From NCBI GenBank assembly GCA_036927565.1, contig JAYESD010000010.1, forward strand, positions 39,177,298-39,241,297: DNA of 64,000 nt, given 5' to 3'. Every line of letters starts with the position of its first letter. Within the stretch, counting starts at the first letter, position 1. The notes under the pieces are model-generated. The model was not told where the DNA came from and ran no database searches. It saw nothing but the letters and a program-made list of their open reading frames with translations. This document shows positions 1-11,280 of this stretch, piece after piece. The position numbers and the translations under genes were made by a program. The DNA comes from Tuctoria greenei. Lineage: Eukaryota; Streptophyta; Magnoliopsida; Poales; Poaceae.

Positions 1-2540
1 CGATCTTGTTATTATTGATGATTTTTCACGTTTCACTTGGGTATTCTTTTTGCATGATAAGAGTGAGACTCAAGGTTTCCTCAAGAAACAATTGAAGAGA
101 GCTTAAAATGAGTTCTCCTTAAGTATCAAGACAATAAGGAGTGACAACGGCACCAAATTCAAGAATACTCAAGTTGAAGAATTTTTGGATGAAGAAGGCA
201 TCAAGCATGAGTTCTCGACCCCCTACTCGCCTCAACAAAATGGGGTGGCCGAGAGGAAGAATAGAACTCTAATTGATATGTCAAGAGCCATGTTTGATGA
301 GTACAAGACGTAGGCCGGTTTTGGGCGGAAGCGGTTAACACCGCTTGCCATGTCATAAACTTGACCGCATACTCAAGAAGACATCCTATAAGCTCCTAAC
401 ATGTAACAAGCACAACATTTCTTATTTCCGTGTTTTTGGGTGCAAGTGCTACATTCTCAACAAGAAGCCTAGGATTTCATAGTTCGCTTCCAAGTCCGAT
501 GAAGGTTTCTTACTTGGTTATGACTCAAACACTTACACCTATCGTGTCTTCAACAAATCCTCTAGAATTGTTGAAGTAGCACGTGACGTAGTGTTTGATG
601 AGACTAATGGCTCCCAAGTGGAGCAAGTTGATTGTCATGTGCTATATCAAGAAGAAGCTCCACAAGTGGTGATAGTAAGGATGGCACTTGGAGATATACG
701 ACCACAAGAACAACCTCAAGATGCAAGTGACCATCTCACACGTCAAGCAAGCTCTTCCTCAAATAATCAAGATCAAGTCCCCCAAGATGCGCTCCAAGAA
801 GATGAAAATGGAGGCATCAATCAAGGGGGAGACAATGAAAATGAGGAAGACGAAGATGAAGATTCAAGACCTCAAGCGACTCACCCAAGAGTGCGCCAAA
901 CCTTCAACGGGACCATCCTATTGACAATATACTTGGAGACATCTCCAAGAGGGTAACTACTCGATCTTGTGTTGCAAATTTTTGTGAACATTACTCTTTT
1001 GTTTCTTCTATGGAGCCTCATAAGGTTGAAGAAGCACTACAAGATCCGGATTGGGTGATGGCCATGCAAGAAGTTCTCAACAACTTTGAAAAAATCAAGT
1101 ATGGAAGCTCGTGAAGAGGCCTAATGCGAATGTTGTAGGCACTAAGTGTGTGTTCCACAACAAACAAGATGAGCACGGGGTGGTTACAAGGAACAAGGCA
1201 CACCTTGTGGCCAATGGGTATTCACAAGTCGAAAGTTTAGATTTCGTAGAAACCTTTGCTCCTGTAGCTAGTCTAGAATCAATTCGCATGTTACTTGCCT
1301 TTGCTACTCACCATGATTTTAAGCTATATCAAATGGACGTCAAGAGTGCATTCCTCAATGGTCCAATCAAGGAAGAGGTGTATGTGGAGCAACCCCCCGG
1401 TTTTGAAGATGAAGAATTCCCAAGCCATGTGTACAAATTGCGTAAGGCTCTTTATGGCCTCAAACAAACTCCTAGAGCTTGGTATGAGTGTCTTAGAGAC
1501 TTTCTAACTCAAAATGGTTTCAAAATTGGGAAGGCGGATTACACTCTATTCACTAAACATTTTAATGAGTATTTGTTTGTTTACCAAATATATGTTGATG
1601 ACATTATATTTGGTTCTACTAACAAAGCCTTTTGTGATGAGTTTTCTAAAATAATGACGGAAAGATTTGAGATGTCCATGATGGGGGAGTTAAAGTTCTT
1701 CCTAGGTTTTCAAGTGAAGCAACTCAAGGAGGGCACGTTAGTCAAACCAAGTACACACAAGATATACTCAAGAAGTTTGACATGGACAAGGTCAAACCCA
1801 TCAAGACTCCTATGGTCACCAACGGGCATCTCGATCTTAATGAAGATGGTCCAAGTGTGGACCAAAAGGTATATCGCTCCATGATAGTTTCATTGCTTTA
1901 CTTATGTGCATCTAGGCCTAATATCATGCTTAGTGTGTGTATGTGTGCTAGGTTTTAAGTTGCTCCTAAGGTGTGTCATTTGACCGCTGTTAAGAGAATT
2001 CTTAGATATTTGGCTCACGCACCAAGCTTAGGACTTTGGTACCCCAAAGGTTCCAAGTTTAACCTTATTGGATATTCCGATGCGGACTATGCGGGGTGCA
2101 AAGTTGATAAGAAGAGCACAATCGGAACTTGCCAATTCCTTGGTAGATCTCTAGTGTCTTGGTCCTCAAAGAAACAAAACTTCATTGCTCTTTGCACAAT
2201 CGAAGCAGAGTATGTCGCCGCCGGAAGTTGTTGTGCACAACTTCTTTGGATGCGACAAACTCTTAGGGACTATGGCATAAACTTGCGCCATATTCCCCTC
2301 CTATGTGACAATGAGGGTGCCATCAAAATAGCCCACAACCCAGTTGAGCATTCAAGGACCAAACACATCGATATTCGCCACCACTTCTTGAGAGATCACT
2401 CCATCAAAGGAGACATTACAATTTCCCATGTGAGAACCGAAAAACATTTGGCTGATATTTTTACCAAACCCCTAGATGAGAAAAGATTTTGTGAACTTAG
2501 GAGTGAGCTCAATATCTTAGTTTTTGGAAATGTGGCTTGA
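1..2540 (+). pseudogene. copia pol relic: integrase, RT, RNase H
   Basis: Broken pol polyprotein of element A. Integrase is readable from base 2: IDDFSR (first catalytic Asp), RSDNGT (second) and NGVAERKN (Glu). Stops are visible at 104-106 (TAA) and 311-313 (TAG), followed by several frame changes to about 590. Reverse transcriptase is open from about 1111 to 1740 with the YVDDII catalytic motif near 1590-1610. A frameshift follows near 1740 and a stop in ARF*VAP near 1957. RNase H is open from 1971 to the natural stop at 2538-2540, with GYSDADYAG, IEAEYVAA, LLCDNEG and HIDIRHHF. The sequence matches the same regions of element B in motif order. It cannot make an intact polyprotein. Confidence 0.9.
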
Positions 2541-3440
2541 GTCTTGCACATCTGATTGTTATATTGAAAATTCACACATGCTTGCGAAAAACTCATTCTC
2601 CTCAATTTTCTACAAATTATTTTGAAATTATTAAATCTTTGTGAATAATGATCATAGTTTGATTGTTGATTACTTACTGACCATGTTTGCAAAGATCTTT
2701 TGTGAAAATTTAGTCCAAAAGGATCAAATATATATGATGTTTTAGTCTTAGGACCGGACCAGTCCGCTTCTAGATCGGACTAGTCTGGTGGTTCAGAATA
2801 GTTCGGACCCAATCCGCTGGCCGGACAAGTCCGAGTCTTCGACCGGACTAGTCCGGCCTTTGGGGACTTAACCTCCTCTGAACGCCCTCGACCTCTCCAC
2901 TTCATTCAAATAATCTCTCTCTGTCCAAAATGCACGAAAACCGCCCCCAAATCGGCGATTTTTGATTCCAACCACCAAATCTCGATTCCAATCCGTGGAT
3001 TGAAGCCCTAAGGTGCGTGGGAACTCTTCCCCAAGCATCGGAGGCTGATTCCACACCCACATTTCGTTGAATCGAAGATTTGAAGAGGTATTCTTGACCT
3101 AACCCCAAAATCCCCCAAACTCAATTCTTTTAGGTCTATTGATAGAAACTTCTTCACAAATGTTATTGTCCATATCATTGTGATCATGTACCTCCATTTT
3201 TGTGGTAGGATCCGTAGTTTTTGAAAAATTTCTCTAGATTAGGGTTCTTGCTGTGTGAACCAAACTAGTCCGGTCACAGGGCGGACAAGTTCGGCCTTGT
3301 ACGGACTAGTCTGTCCCATGGGCGGACAAGTCCAAGTTACACAGTGAAAACCCTAACCTAAATCAATTTTGCGAACTCTACCACCATATCTCTACTTCCT
3401 TGGACTCATACACATTTCTTTGCATCTTTTATCAGCAATC
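2541..3440 (+). repeat. pol-ORF3 spacer of A with CGGACTAGTCCG palindromes
   Basis: About 900 bp separate the pol stop from the third ORF. Two clusters of an imperfect 12-16 bp palindrome (CGGACTAGTCCG and variants such as CGGACAAGTCCG) lie at about 2750-2865 and 3255-3335. The same word recurs at least ten times in the 3' LTR (5830-6360, 7055-7095). Between the clusters is an AT-rich stretch with a possible 5'-leader character. No protein is supported here. Short antisense readings in 2868-3108 lack any recognisable motif. Confidence 0.8.
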
Positions 3441-5099
3441 ATGTCAGATTCCGACTATGTTCCCCTCTCTGACTCCGAGGCCGAAGCAAGAAGGCAAACT
3501 TGTTACCGCCGAAAGCGCGAGGAGGACCAACTTGTCATGGCATATCTTGAATCCCAATCGGAGGCAAGGAAAGCAAAGAAATAGCAAAGGGAAGCCCATA
3601 ACTCAGCTGCAGCCGAGGTAGCCCCCAAGAAGAAAAGGCTTGTGACTGTGGGGGAGAAGGCAAAATCCTAGGAGGCAAGGACCTCCAAGGACAAGGACAA
3701 GGCACCGGTGGATGATGCACCCAAGAAGAGGGTCATTGTTGCTAAGAAGGCTGCAAGCAAGGCCAAAAAGGGAGCCACTCAGCCCATAGATCCTTTGAGG
3801 ATGTCATCACCTGCACGGAACCCTAACCGTGCAGCTGCCTTCGACCCCAATATCTTCAAGGGCAAAGGGGATGAGAAGGCAAGAAAGATAAGAAAGATCA
3901 ATGTCTACCAACGCGAGAGGAGTACAGTGGATCCCCGTTTTTGGTGTGACTTCCACTGTGACTACTACAAGACAATCTATATGTCCAAGCAAAATCCAGT
4001 CACCAGTGCTCAGTGGATTGACTGGGACTACATGGCCCAGAAGGATCATGTGGTCTTCAATGCTGTAATTGAGGCCATAGAGCGCCATGGATTGAAGAAG
4101 TTCATGGCATTTCCGTATGATTGGAATGTGGAGGTAATTGCTCAATTCTACTCCACTTTATACTTCCACACCGATGGGGATCAGAGGATCACTTGGATGA
4201 CACATGGAGAACAATACTCCACTACCTACTGGGAGTTTGCTCAGTTACTTGACTTGGAGGACCAACTGGACAATGAGATCATCATCTCCAATCTAAGGCC
4301 AGTTGATCGAGACACTTTGGAGTACATGTATCCAAGTCATGCACCTTTTGAGGCCGGACATATAAGGAACATCAAGCCCTTCTACAGTGTCCTCAACGGA
4401 GTGCTCCAAAAGACTATTGCCCCCAAGGATGGATATGCGGGGATTATTCAAGGAAACCTGAGGCACTTGATGGTGCTAATTGATGGAGATGTCCGTTTCA
4501 ATGTTGTGGACTACATTTTTTATGACATCTTCAACATCTCGCATACTCCAAACCGATCGTGTGGCTATGAACCGTACATCATGTACATGATCAAGAAGGT
4601 ATCCGGACTCAACTTCAAGAAGGATATCAGTCATAGAAGGCTTCATCCACAAATTCCACCTCCGGAGCCGGCTGCCCCTCGTAGGAAGAATGTGGATCCT
4701 CCCGCTTCTTCACACTTTGTGCCACCACCTCCTCCTCCACCTCCTCCTTCATCACAATGCGATAGCGGATTTCTCAAGTGCTTTAAAGACATATTCTCCT
4801 CTTGCCGGAAGGCGGAAGTTCGGCAATGTCGCATGGAGCGTCACCAAGAGAAGTATCTCAAGGTGATGTGCGACAAGTTGGACATCCCCATGTCTCCTGC
4901 TGCGGAGAGTGATGGGGAGATAACTCCATTCCCGGAGTTCACCGCCAAGGAGCTCGCTCAATTCGGTGAAGTTGATACGTCTACGACGGATCCGTCCGAG
5001 GATGATGAGCATGGTGACCCGGAAGCCACAGAGAGCGATAGCGAGCGCCAGGGAGCCGAAGACGACGACGACATCGATGATGATGAAGAGTATACCTAA
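3441..5099 (+). pseudogene. extra ORF (ORF3) of sirevirus-like element A
   Basis: Start chosen at ATG 3441 (MSDSDYVPLSDSEAEA). The frame is interrupted by TAG at 3582-3584 and TAG at 3669-3671, then is open for 463 codons from 3708. The N-terminal part is basic and holds an SV40-like nuclear localisation motif PKKKRLV near 3627, plus PKKRVIVAKKAASKAKK further on. The middle (about 3900-4600) resembles the plant 'putative transposon protein' domain found in ORFs linked to copia and gypsy elements (DPRFW, FYSTLYF, TYWEFAQLL, FNVVDYIFYDIF). A run of prolines follows at about 4720-4750 and a very acidic C-terminus at 5000-5096. No signal peptide or membrane segment is visible, so an envelope role is not supported. 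Function unknown. A related ORF sits at 48164-50329. Confidence 0.75.
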
Positions 5100-5118
5100 G
5101 GACTCTTCCTTCTTTCTT

Positions 5119-5150
5119 TTCCTTTTTGGTATCTTGATGCCAAAGGGGGA
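5119..5150 (+). other. post-ORF3 hairpin with first GGGGGAG tract (A)
   Basis: Just after the ORF3 stop, CCTTTTTGG and CCAAAGGGGG can pair around a short loop, with G-T wobbles. The right arm runs into a purine tract. The same arrangement occurs in element B at 50341-50370. Further GGGGGAG tracts follow at about 5177 and 5427. Confidence 0.55.
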
Positions 5151-5510
5151 GAGATTGATTGATGTGGTACTTAGAGAGGGGGAGAGTTTGGAAAAGGGGG
5201 TTCTTGATCCAATATGGACTTATGTTTTAAAACTCTCATTCCAATTGTTGTAAGACTTAATTCATGTACCTTGACTAAATTGTGATGTTATGCTTGAGTT
5301 ACATGTTTATCTTGCATATTTGTTGCCTCATCACAATTTATAACCACATCACTTAGGCACCCCACCATAACACGTATATGTATGAGAACTCTCTCAATTT
5401 CTCTTACTCATGATGCATACATTAAGGGGGAGTCACTCATACAAATACATGTTATGAAAACAAATTATTATCCTTTGTGTTAAAGTCTTAATGTGTTGAC
5501 ATCAATCACC

Positions 5511-5523
5511 AAAAAGGGGGAGA
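5511..5523 (+). other. polypurine tract of element A
   Basis: AAAAAGGGGGAGA lies directly before the LTR start TGGAAAGTGC. This is the position and composition expected of the plus-strand primer for reverse transcription. The same tract precedes the 3' LTR of element B. Confidence 0.85.
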
Positions 5524-7168
5524 TGGAAAGTGCATCTAGGCATCCCCGTGGGTTTTGGATGATTGATGATGACAATTAAGAGACTAATGAGCTGAGTTGA
5601 TCTTAAGCAGAGGTGTGATGGATTAAATGAGATGAAGTCCCTCAAAAAGGAAAAGGATAAAACAGGCATCAAAGACTCAAGCGTAGAAATTAGGGTTTCT
5701 ATGGTACTGAGCTTAGGTGAGCCGTATCATGTGTGAGAGTGGATGTACCATGTGCACATACTAGAGGGCTCAAAGTGGTGGTTGAGAGAAAAACCTAAGT
5801 GAGAAGTCAAAATGAGGAAAAACCCTAGGAGAATGAACTAGTCCGGGCCTCAGGGTCGCACTAGTCCGGCCAGTCAGAGAAGTCCGCTTTGGGGCGGCCT
5901 AAATGTCTATGGAAGAGTTCGGACTTGTCCATATGGGTACAGACTAGTCCGTTCATCCCTTAGTGGAGTTGGAGCTAAGTTCTTGAAGACCGGACTTGTC
6001 CGTCTTGGAACGGACCAAAGCTCTCTAGAAAAGTTTGGACTTGTCCGTGGTGGTGTGGACTAGTCCGTTTGAGACTTAGTGTGAGAGAAACCAAGCAAAC
6101 CCTAGAGGGCTGGACTAGTCCACCCCCTGTGGCCGGACTAGTCTGGGCCTACCCAGTTGTGTCCGTTTTGGGACGGACCAAAGCTCTCTGTCCTACTCCA
6201 GACTAGTTCGTAGTGAACCAGACTAGTGCGTATTGTCAGTGGCCATTTGAAATTCAAACGTTAACGCGTATGTCATCTGTTTCGTTGATCGATGATGTGA
6301 AATTGTCGGTGGTCACGGAAGGCCGGACTAGTCCATGGCACAGGGCCAGACTAGTCCGGGTTTGCCCTGGTGGCAACGGTTAGTTGCCGGGACTCCTATA
6401 AAAAGGGGACCCCGACCCCTATTTGATAACTCTTGAACCCTAGCGCCGCCACAAGTGACCTAGAGCCTTCAAAAACCTTCCACTTGTCCTACTAGCCCTC
6501 TAAGACCAAATCTTGAAGAGATTAGGGTTTGGGGAGGAAAGTGAAGGAAGACATCATGTTTTGGTTCTCGGTTTGATCTCTTTGCATATTGTGTTTTATT
6601 TTGTGGCTTGTGTGAGTTGAGCTTCGTGTGCTCCTCATTGTATTGATTTGTGGGAGCCTCAACTTGTGAGCAGCCCCAATCAAACTTGGTGATTACCCAT
6701 TGATATAGTGTAAATCAAGTCGGCCATCGTAGTGGCTTGGTGAGAGAAGGTTCAAGTGAGACCCGATCCTTATGTGGACTTCTCAACGTGGATGTAGGCT
6801 TCTTCGTGGAGCTAAACCATGGGATAAATCTTGTCTCACTTGTCATTTTACATTTCATAATCACTAGCATTGCAATTAGGGTTCTTATTGTTCATATTGC
6901 TCTTCACTTTGATCTTTGTTGAAATCTTGTGACCTAAGTGCCTTAACTTCACAATCTAAGTTGTACTAGGTTACCACCCATTGATTACATCTTGGGTGAA
7001 CTTAAATTCCGCAAATAACTTGTAAAAACCAAGTTTTCATATTTTCACCCTGTGCTGAGCGGACTAGTCCGGCCCTGTCCAGACAAGTCCGGCCTCTGGA
7101 GTTTAATCTCGTTTGATTAAGTCATTTCAAGTCTTATTGCCTATTAAACCCCCTCGAGGAGACTTCCA
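5524..7168 (+). repeat. 3' LTR of element A
   Basis: The LTR begins TGGAAAGTGCATCTAGG right after the polypurine tract. It contains many copies of the CGGACTAGTCCG palindrome (5830-6360, then 7055-7095) and a TATA box at 6397-6403. The end at 7168 (GACTTCCA) is a TG...CA inference, because the 5' copy is outside the window. It is about 1.65 kb if that end is right. Element B's LTR starts with the related TGAAAGCATCTAGG. Confidence 0.75.
6397..6403 (+). promoter_or_regulatory. TATA box in LTR of A
   Basis: TATAAAA in a GC-rich setting (ACTCCTATAAAAAGGGG), downstream of the palindrome cluster. This is the usual place for the U3 promoter of a copia LTR. Confidence 0.65.
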
Positions 7169-7899
7169 GAACCGCTCTGTTTTCAACATCAGCACAAGAA
7201 TAATATCCTATCATCAATAGAGATAACATACTGTGTTTGACAATAATCCGCGCCAAACATTTCCTGTTTTACAATTTGGTTCTCCACGCTCTTTCACCTT
7301 AATTCATACGTACTACCTATCTTTTTCTAAAAAAATTCTCGTCCTTTCTTTTCCTTTCTCTCTGTTCATTGTCTCCACTTTTCATTCCAGTCGCTGCTAA
7401 TCGATAGAACTAGCTGTTACCTAGTCCCCAATAAACACAAAATAAACTAATCGGCACATCTAGTCCGCAACACTTCTCTTCAAGCAGTGGTAATAACTTC
7501 TGGCCGCATATAGGAGTAGTGGTAATGATGACACCGCGTATAGGGGCATAGGGCCAATGGTACGTTGGAGTTCCACCTATATTTTTCTAACATTTTTCTC
7601 GTCCTTTTTTTTTCTTTCTCTCTGTTTATTGTCTCCACTTTTCTTTCCAGTCATCGCTACCTGTTGTGTTTTACTGTATACTACTATACTTTATAGACCG
7701 CTGTGTAGGGCCCGCTACGGGCAATGGCACCTCTAGCGGCTAAAGTATCGTAGATGCCACTTTAGAGGCCACCGGTGGTGTGGAGGGTCATTCATTAACA
7801 GAGAATACATATAGAACAGATAGTTCACTAAATAGCAGATAGAAAACAAAATAACAGATGGAACAAACGAACAACATTGAGTTCATTATCATAAAACAT
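7169..7899. other. non-coding stretch with an 80-bp duplication
   Basis: No gene is supported. A stretch of about 80 bp (about 7316-7395, pyrimidine-rich, CTCGTCCTTTCTTTTCC) recurs diverged at about 7578-7658. The first 80 bp share a short segment (ATCCTATCATCAATAGAGAT) with about 16975-17015, so this flank belongs to the same repetitive neighbourhood as the gene-relic zone. Confidence 0.5.
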
Positions 7900-7901
7900 T
7901 A

Positions 7902-8007
7902 CTCCCTCCTTCCTATATTACTTGTCGTTAGACTAAGTTTTTTAGTTCATATTTGAACAAGAAACTTGTCCTAATTATTAACGACAAGTAATATGGGAAG
8001 GAGGAAG
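7902..8007. mobile_element. Stowaway-like MITE with TA target duplication
   Basis: A 106-bp element with inverted ends: CTCCCTCCTTCCTATATTAC on the left and its approximate complement on the right (GTAATATGGGAAGGAGGAAG). It is flanked by TA at 7900-7901 and 8008-8009. Stowaway MITEs of Tc1/mariner origin have exactly this start and TA duplication. No coding capacity. Confidence 0.85.
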
Positions 8008-8151
8008 TATAAAACAAGAAAAACAACATCACGGAACAAGAAAAAGTAAAGCATCACAAAACAAGAAGAGAAAAACATCACGATTGGATTAACCTGTGTC
8101 AAAAGATTTTCTGTTTTAAAGTTGGGTTCAACTAGAATGTAATCAGATATT

Positions 8152-8350
8152 TGGTGCAATCGTGCAATCAACCATCTTCAACCATTGGATCGATCTACAG
8201 TACGGTTGTTGAATCTTTTTATTTAACCCCCTCCACCAGGTGGAGGGGTGGTGGTGGTGGTGGTGGAAGAGGTTAAATGAAAAGATGTAATAATCGTAAG
8301 AAGTAGATCCAACGAATGAAAATATTTGATTACACGATTGCACTAAAACT
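8152..8350. repeat. foldback/MITE-like inverted repeat
   Basis: The arms at about 8152-8226 and 8270-8350 are imperfect inverted copies of roughly 75-80 bp (left GTGCAATCGTGCAATCAA, right end complementary to GTGCAATCGTGTAATCAA). The centre contains a perfect short hairpin, CCCTCCACC/GGTGGAGGG, and a GGT run. No clear target duplication was found, so the superfamily is open. Confidence 0.65.
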
Positions 8351-9118
8351 TTAATTGCATATAGGGCTGTCAACGAGTCGAACTGGAGCGAGCTTGTCTT
8401 GCTAAGCTTGAGTTTGATAAAACACCGAATCGATCTCGAGTCGAGCCAAGAATTCATGTATATACAATAGAATCTACAAAATTTAGGTTCACAACTAATG
8501 GAGTAGGAAGGTTCATGATGTTGCACATTATTTGTTTCTATCATATATAAAAATTGTGTCCCATAAAACATTTTAATAGAATTATATAGTTTAGTTAATC
8601 ATACGTACATGTCATAGATGACAACAATAAATGAGCTTACTCGAGCTTTTCGAGCTTGAGCTCATCAAGCTTGCAATCTCAAGGTTGGCTCATTTAGAAT
8701 TGACACAATACTCAATTTCATCCTCAAAATTTCAATCAAAACTCAGTTTGGTCCTTGAACTTTCAAATGGGTCAACTATTTAGTCCCTCAACTTCACACA
8801 ACCGTTTCACTTTCATCCTTAGTCTGAGTTGCACATACACATTGGCATGCCACATAAGCTATTATGCCACATCATCTACCCCGGCCACCTCACTTAGAAA
8901 AAGATAATAATTATTTATCATCTTAAAAAATAACTAGCTAATTAATTGGGGTGGATTTACGTAGTTGCATGGGATATTTCTCCTCCATTTTTTTTGCAAA
9001 ACTATTAAGTGATATATCCTATGTCATAAATTGTAAAATATAAAACTTTTAAGCCTAGGGAAGAGCAAACAGAGAGGAAGAGCAAACTTTTAAGCCTAGG
9101 GAATAAAATATAAAACGA
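8351..9118. repeat. duplicated non-coding block, copy 1
   Basis: About 770 bp, starting TTAATTGCATATAGGGCTGTC, are repeated as copy 2 at 12031-12926 with the same order throughout. The start resembles the GGGCTGTCAACGAG edge of truncated plant DNA transposons. The second half (about 8700-8890: TTTGGTCCTTGAAC and similar) is typical non-coding transposon sequence. No protein is supported. Both copies lead directly into the start of the 340-bp repeat family. Confidence 0.75.
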
Positions 9119-9288
9119 AGATACATGACTTGCCGAGTACACGTACGGTCTGGGCCGGTGTGCCGGTGCACCTTAAGCCCTGTTGTGCGTCTGTGGTGGT
9201 TGTTGGAAAGACCCTTGCAGGTATGCTCCGATTCCTGTCCTCCAACTCCATCTAGGCTTCCGATGATGTAGGCGGTTCACCATCAGAC

Positions 9289-9609
9289 TGTAGAAAGGAT
9301 ATGTACGCACACATGTAATAGTCATTGTTGACTGCGTTGGTCTACGTTAACAGTCATTGTTTGACCGCGTTGGCCTATATTTAGTCATTAACGCTAGCCT
9401 TTGAATCTGTGTAGTGTGAAAGGGTTTAGTTCTGGTTTCACACTACACTAGCTAGCCTATATAAAATGTACCTGTGTTCCTTGATGAATACACAACAAAC
9501 ATTCTCCATATAGAATAGTCTAGTAACAATTCTCTATATGGTATCACGAGACCAATAATCTTTCCCTGCATGCTTCTGCTTTCTTCTGCCATGGCGTCAA
9601 GTCCAAAAC
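9289..9609 (+). mobile_element. copia-like LTR plus leader fragment inside repeat unit 1
   Basis: This segment interrupts the first array unit. It starts TGTAGAAAGG, has a hairpin (GTGTGAAA/TTTCACAC, about 9415-9445) and a TATATAAAA box at about 9469, and ends its LTR-like part with AACA at 9528. Ten bases later comes TGGTATCACGAGACC, a variant of the initiator-Met tRNA primer site, and then an ATG at 9590. It reads as a 240-bp 5' LTR, primer site and the first bases of gag, with the rest of the element deleted. No 5-bp target duplication was found. Confidence 0.6.
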
Positions 9610-10146
9610 TAGCAAAGCCTCAATGATGAGCGACATGCAAGTTTCTTGATGAGAAACTGACTGCGGGGGCGGCTCCCGTCATGCATGTTTGACGGAAAGG
9701 ATGTTCCCTCGAGGGTTTGAGGATAAAAGGTATACCATCTAGGAAGCCAGCTGGAGGTTTGAAGGAAGCTACACGGCTGGCCAGGTACACGTACGGTCCG
9801 GGTGTGCTGGTGTACCTTAACCCCCGTCCTGCATCCCAGATGGTGGTTGGGAAGAGCATTGCAGATATGCTCTGATTCCTGTCCTCCAACTCCATTTAGG
9901 TTTCTGATGACGCAGACGGTTCACCACCAAACAAACCAGCAAAGCCTTGGTGATGAGCAACATGCAAGTTTCTTGATGATAAACTGACTGCGGGGGCGGA
10001 CCTCGACATGCATGTTTGACTGGAAGGATGTTCCCTCAAGGGATTGAGGATAAAAGGTATATCATCATCTAGGCAGCCAACTCGAGGTTCAAACGAAATC
10101 ACACGGCTGGGTACACATACAGTTCGAGAGTGCCAGTGTACCTTAA

Positions 10147-10280
10147 GGCTGTCATGCACCAGCGTACTCTAAAGCATACTCTATACACTATTCTTATTCT
10201 ATTTTTACAGCACGTACTCTAAACTTCCACTGTGCTATAGTGTATACAGTATGCTTTACAGCGTGCCACTGTAGATGGTC
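10147..10280. mobile_element. Tourist-like MITE with TAA target duplication
   Basis: A 134-bp insertion in repeat unit 3, flanked by TAA at 10144-10146 and 10281-10283. Sister units lack it. The inner arms are clear inverted copies (GTACTCTAAAGCATACTCTA against the complement of the right arm). The outer 15 bases match poorly. A 3-bp TAA duplication suggests the PIF/Harbinger superfamily. Confidence 0.7.
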
Positions 10281-11280
10281 TAACCTCCGTCGTACGTCCC
10301 CGGTGGTGGTTGGGAAGAGCCTTGCAGGTTTGCTCTGATTCCTGGCCTCCAACTCCATCTAGGTTTTCGATGATGCATGCAGTTCATCACCAGACAAACC
10401 AGCAAAGCCTCGGTGCTGAGTGGCATGCAAGTTTCTTGATGAGAAACTGACTGCGGGGACGCCCCCGACATGCATGTTTGATAGGAAGGATGTTTTCTCG
10501 AGGGTTTGAGGATAAAAGGTATACCATCGTCTAGGCAGCCAGCCAGAGGTTCGAACTAAGCTTCGTGTAGGCAGCCATCTAGGCAGCCATCTAGGCAGCT
10601 TCTTGTAGTTTCGTGTAGCTTCGTTCAAACCCCCGTCTGGCTGCATAGATAATGGTACGATATACCTTTTATCCTCAAACCCTCGAGGAACATCCTACTA
10701 GAAAAGCCTCGATGATGAGCGACATGCAAGTTTCTTGATGAGAAACTGACTGCGGGGGCGGCCCCCGGCATGCATGTATGACAAGAATTGCTGGTTTGTC
10801 TAGTGGGTGAACTACCTGTGTCATCGCAAACCTAGATGGAGCTAGAGGACATGAATCAGAGCATACCTGCAAGGCTAGCTCTTCCCAACCACCATCGGAG
10901 ACGCACGACGGGGGTTAAGGTACACCGACACACCCGAACAGTATGTGTACTCGGCCAACCATGTAGCTTTGTTCGAATCTCTGGCTGGCTACCTAGAAGA
11001 TGGTATATCTTTTATCCTCAATCCCTCGAGGGAACATCCTTCCTGTAAACATGCATGCCGGGACCGCCCCACAGTCAGTTTGTCATCAAGAAACTTGCAT
11101 GCCGCTCAGCGTCGAGGCTTTGCTGGTTTGTCTGGTGGTGAACCACCTGTGTCATCGAAAACCTAGATCGAGTTGGAGGACAGGAATGTAGCATACCTGC
11201 AAGGCTCTTCCCAACCACCACCGGGGCCGCAGGACAGGGATTAAGGTACACTAGCACACCCGGACCGTACGTGTGCCGGT

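Larger units (their letters stand above)
1..7168 (+). mobile_element. Sirevirus-like Ty1/copia element A (3' part)
   Basis: The window opens inside the integrase of a Ty1/copia element. In order it holds integrase, reverse transcriptase, RNase H, a spacer with palindromic repeats, an extra ORF, several GGGGGAG purine tracts, a polypurine tract and a 3' LTR beginning at 5524. This order, the extra ORF after pol, the repeated polypurine tracts and the palindromic CGGACTAGTCCG words are features reported for the Sirevirus genus. The 5' LTR, gag and protease lie left of the window, so a target duplication cannot be tested. The right edge at 7168 is inferred from a TG...CA LTR and is not proven. 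Element B (40003-52071) has the same layout but a different palindrome word and less decay, so A looks the older insertion. Confidence 0.85.
9119..11280. repeat. mixed-orientation array of a ~340-bp repeat
   Basis: A unit of about 340 bp runs from ACACGTACGGTCCGGGTGTG, through GAAACTGACTGCGGGGGCGG and GATGTTCCCTCGAGGGTTTG, to GGTATACCATCGTCTAGGCA. By reading, units are: 9119-9288 plus 9610-9766 (direct, split by an insertion), 9767-10101 (direct), 10102-10559 (direct, with a MITE inside), 10560-10699 (inverted fragment), 10700-10790 (direct fragment) and 10791-11280 (inverted unit). A 75-bp start of another unit lies at 12927-12998, and a short piece (GATGTTCCCTCGAGGGT) at about 17027. Weak readings in several frames are not conserved as protein. 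Repeat class unknown. Confidence 0.75.

Noticed and set aside
3441..5099. Envelope-like gene
   Set aside because: No signal peptide, membrane helix or cysteine pattern. Basic nuclear-type motifs are present instead.
5830..6360. Regularly recurring palindromes resembling a CRISPR array
   Set aside because: Repeats are short, imperfect and unevenly spaced inside a plant LTR. No Cas genes are present.
8143..8571. 142-codon minus-strand reading
   Set aside because: It runs across a foldback repeat and a duplicated non-coding block, is not kept in the block's second copy, and has a His run from a GGT repeat.
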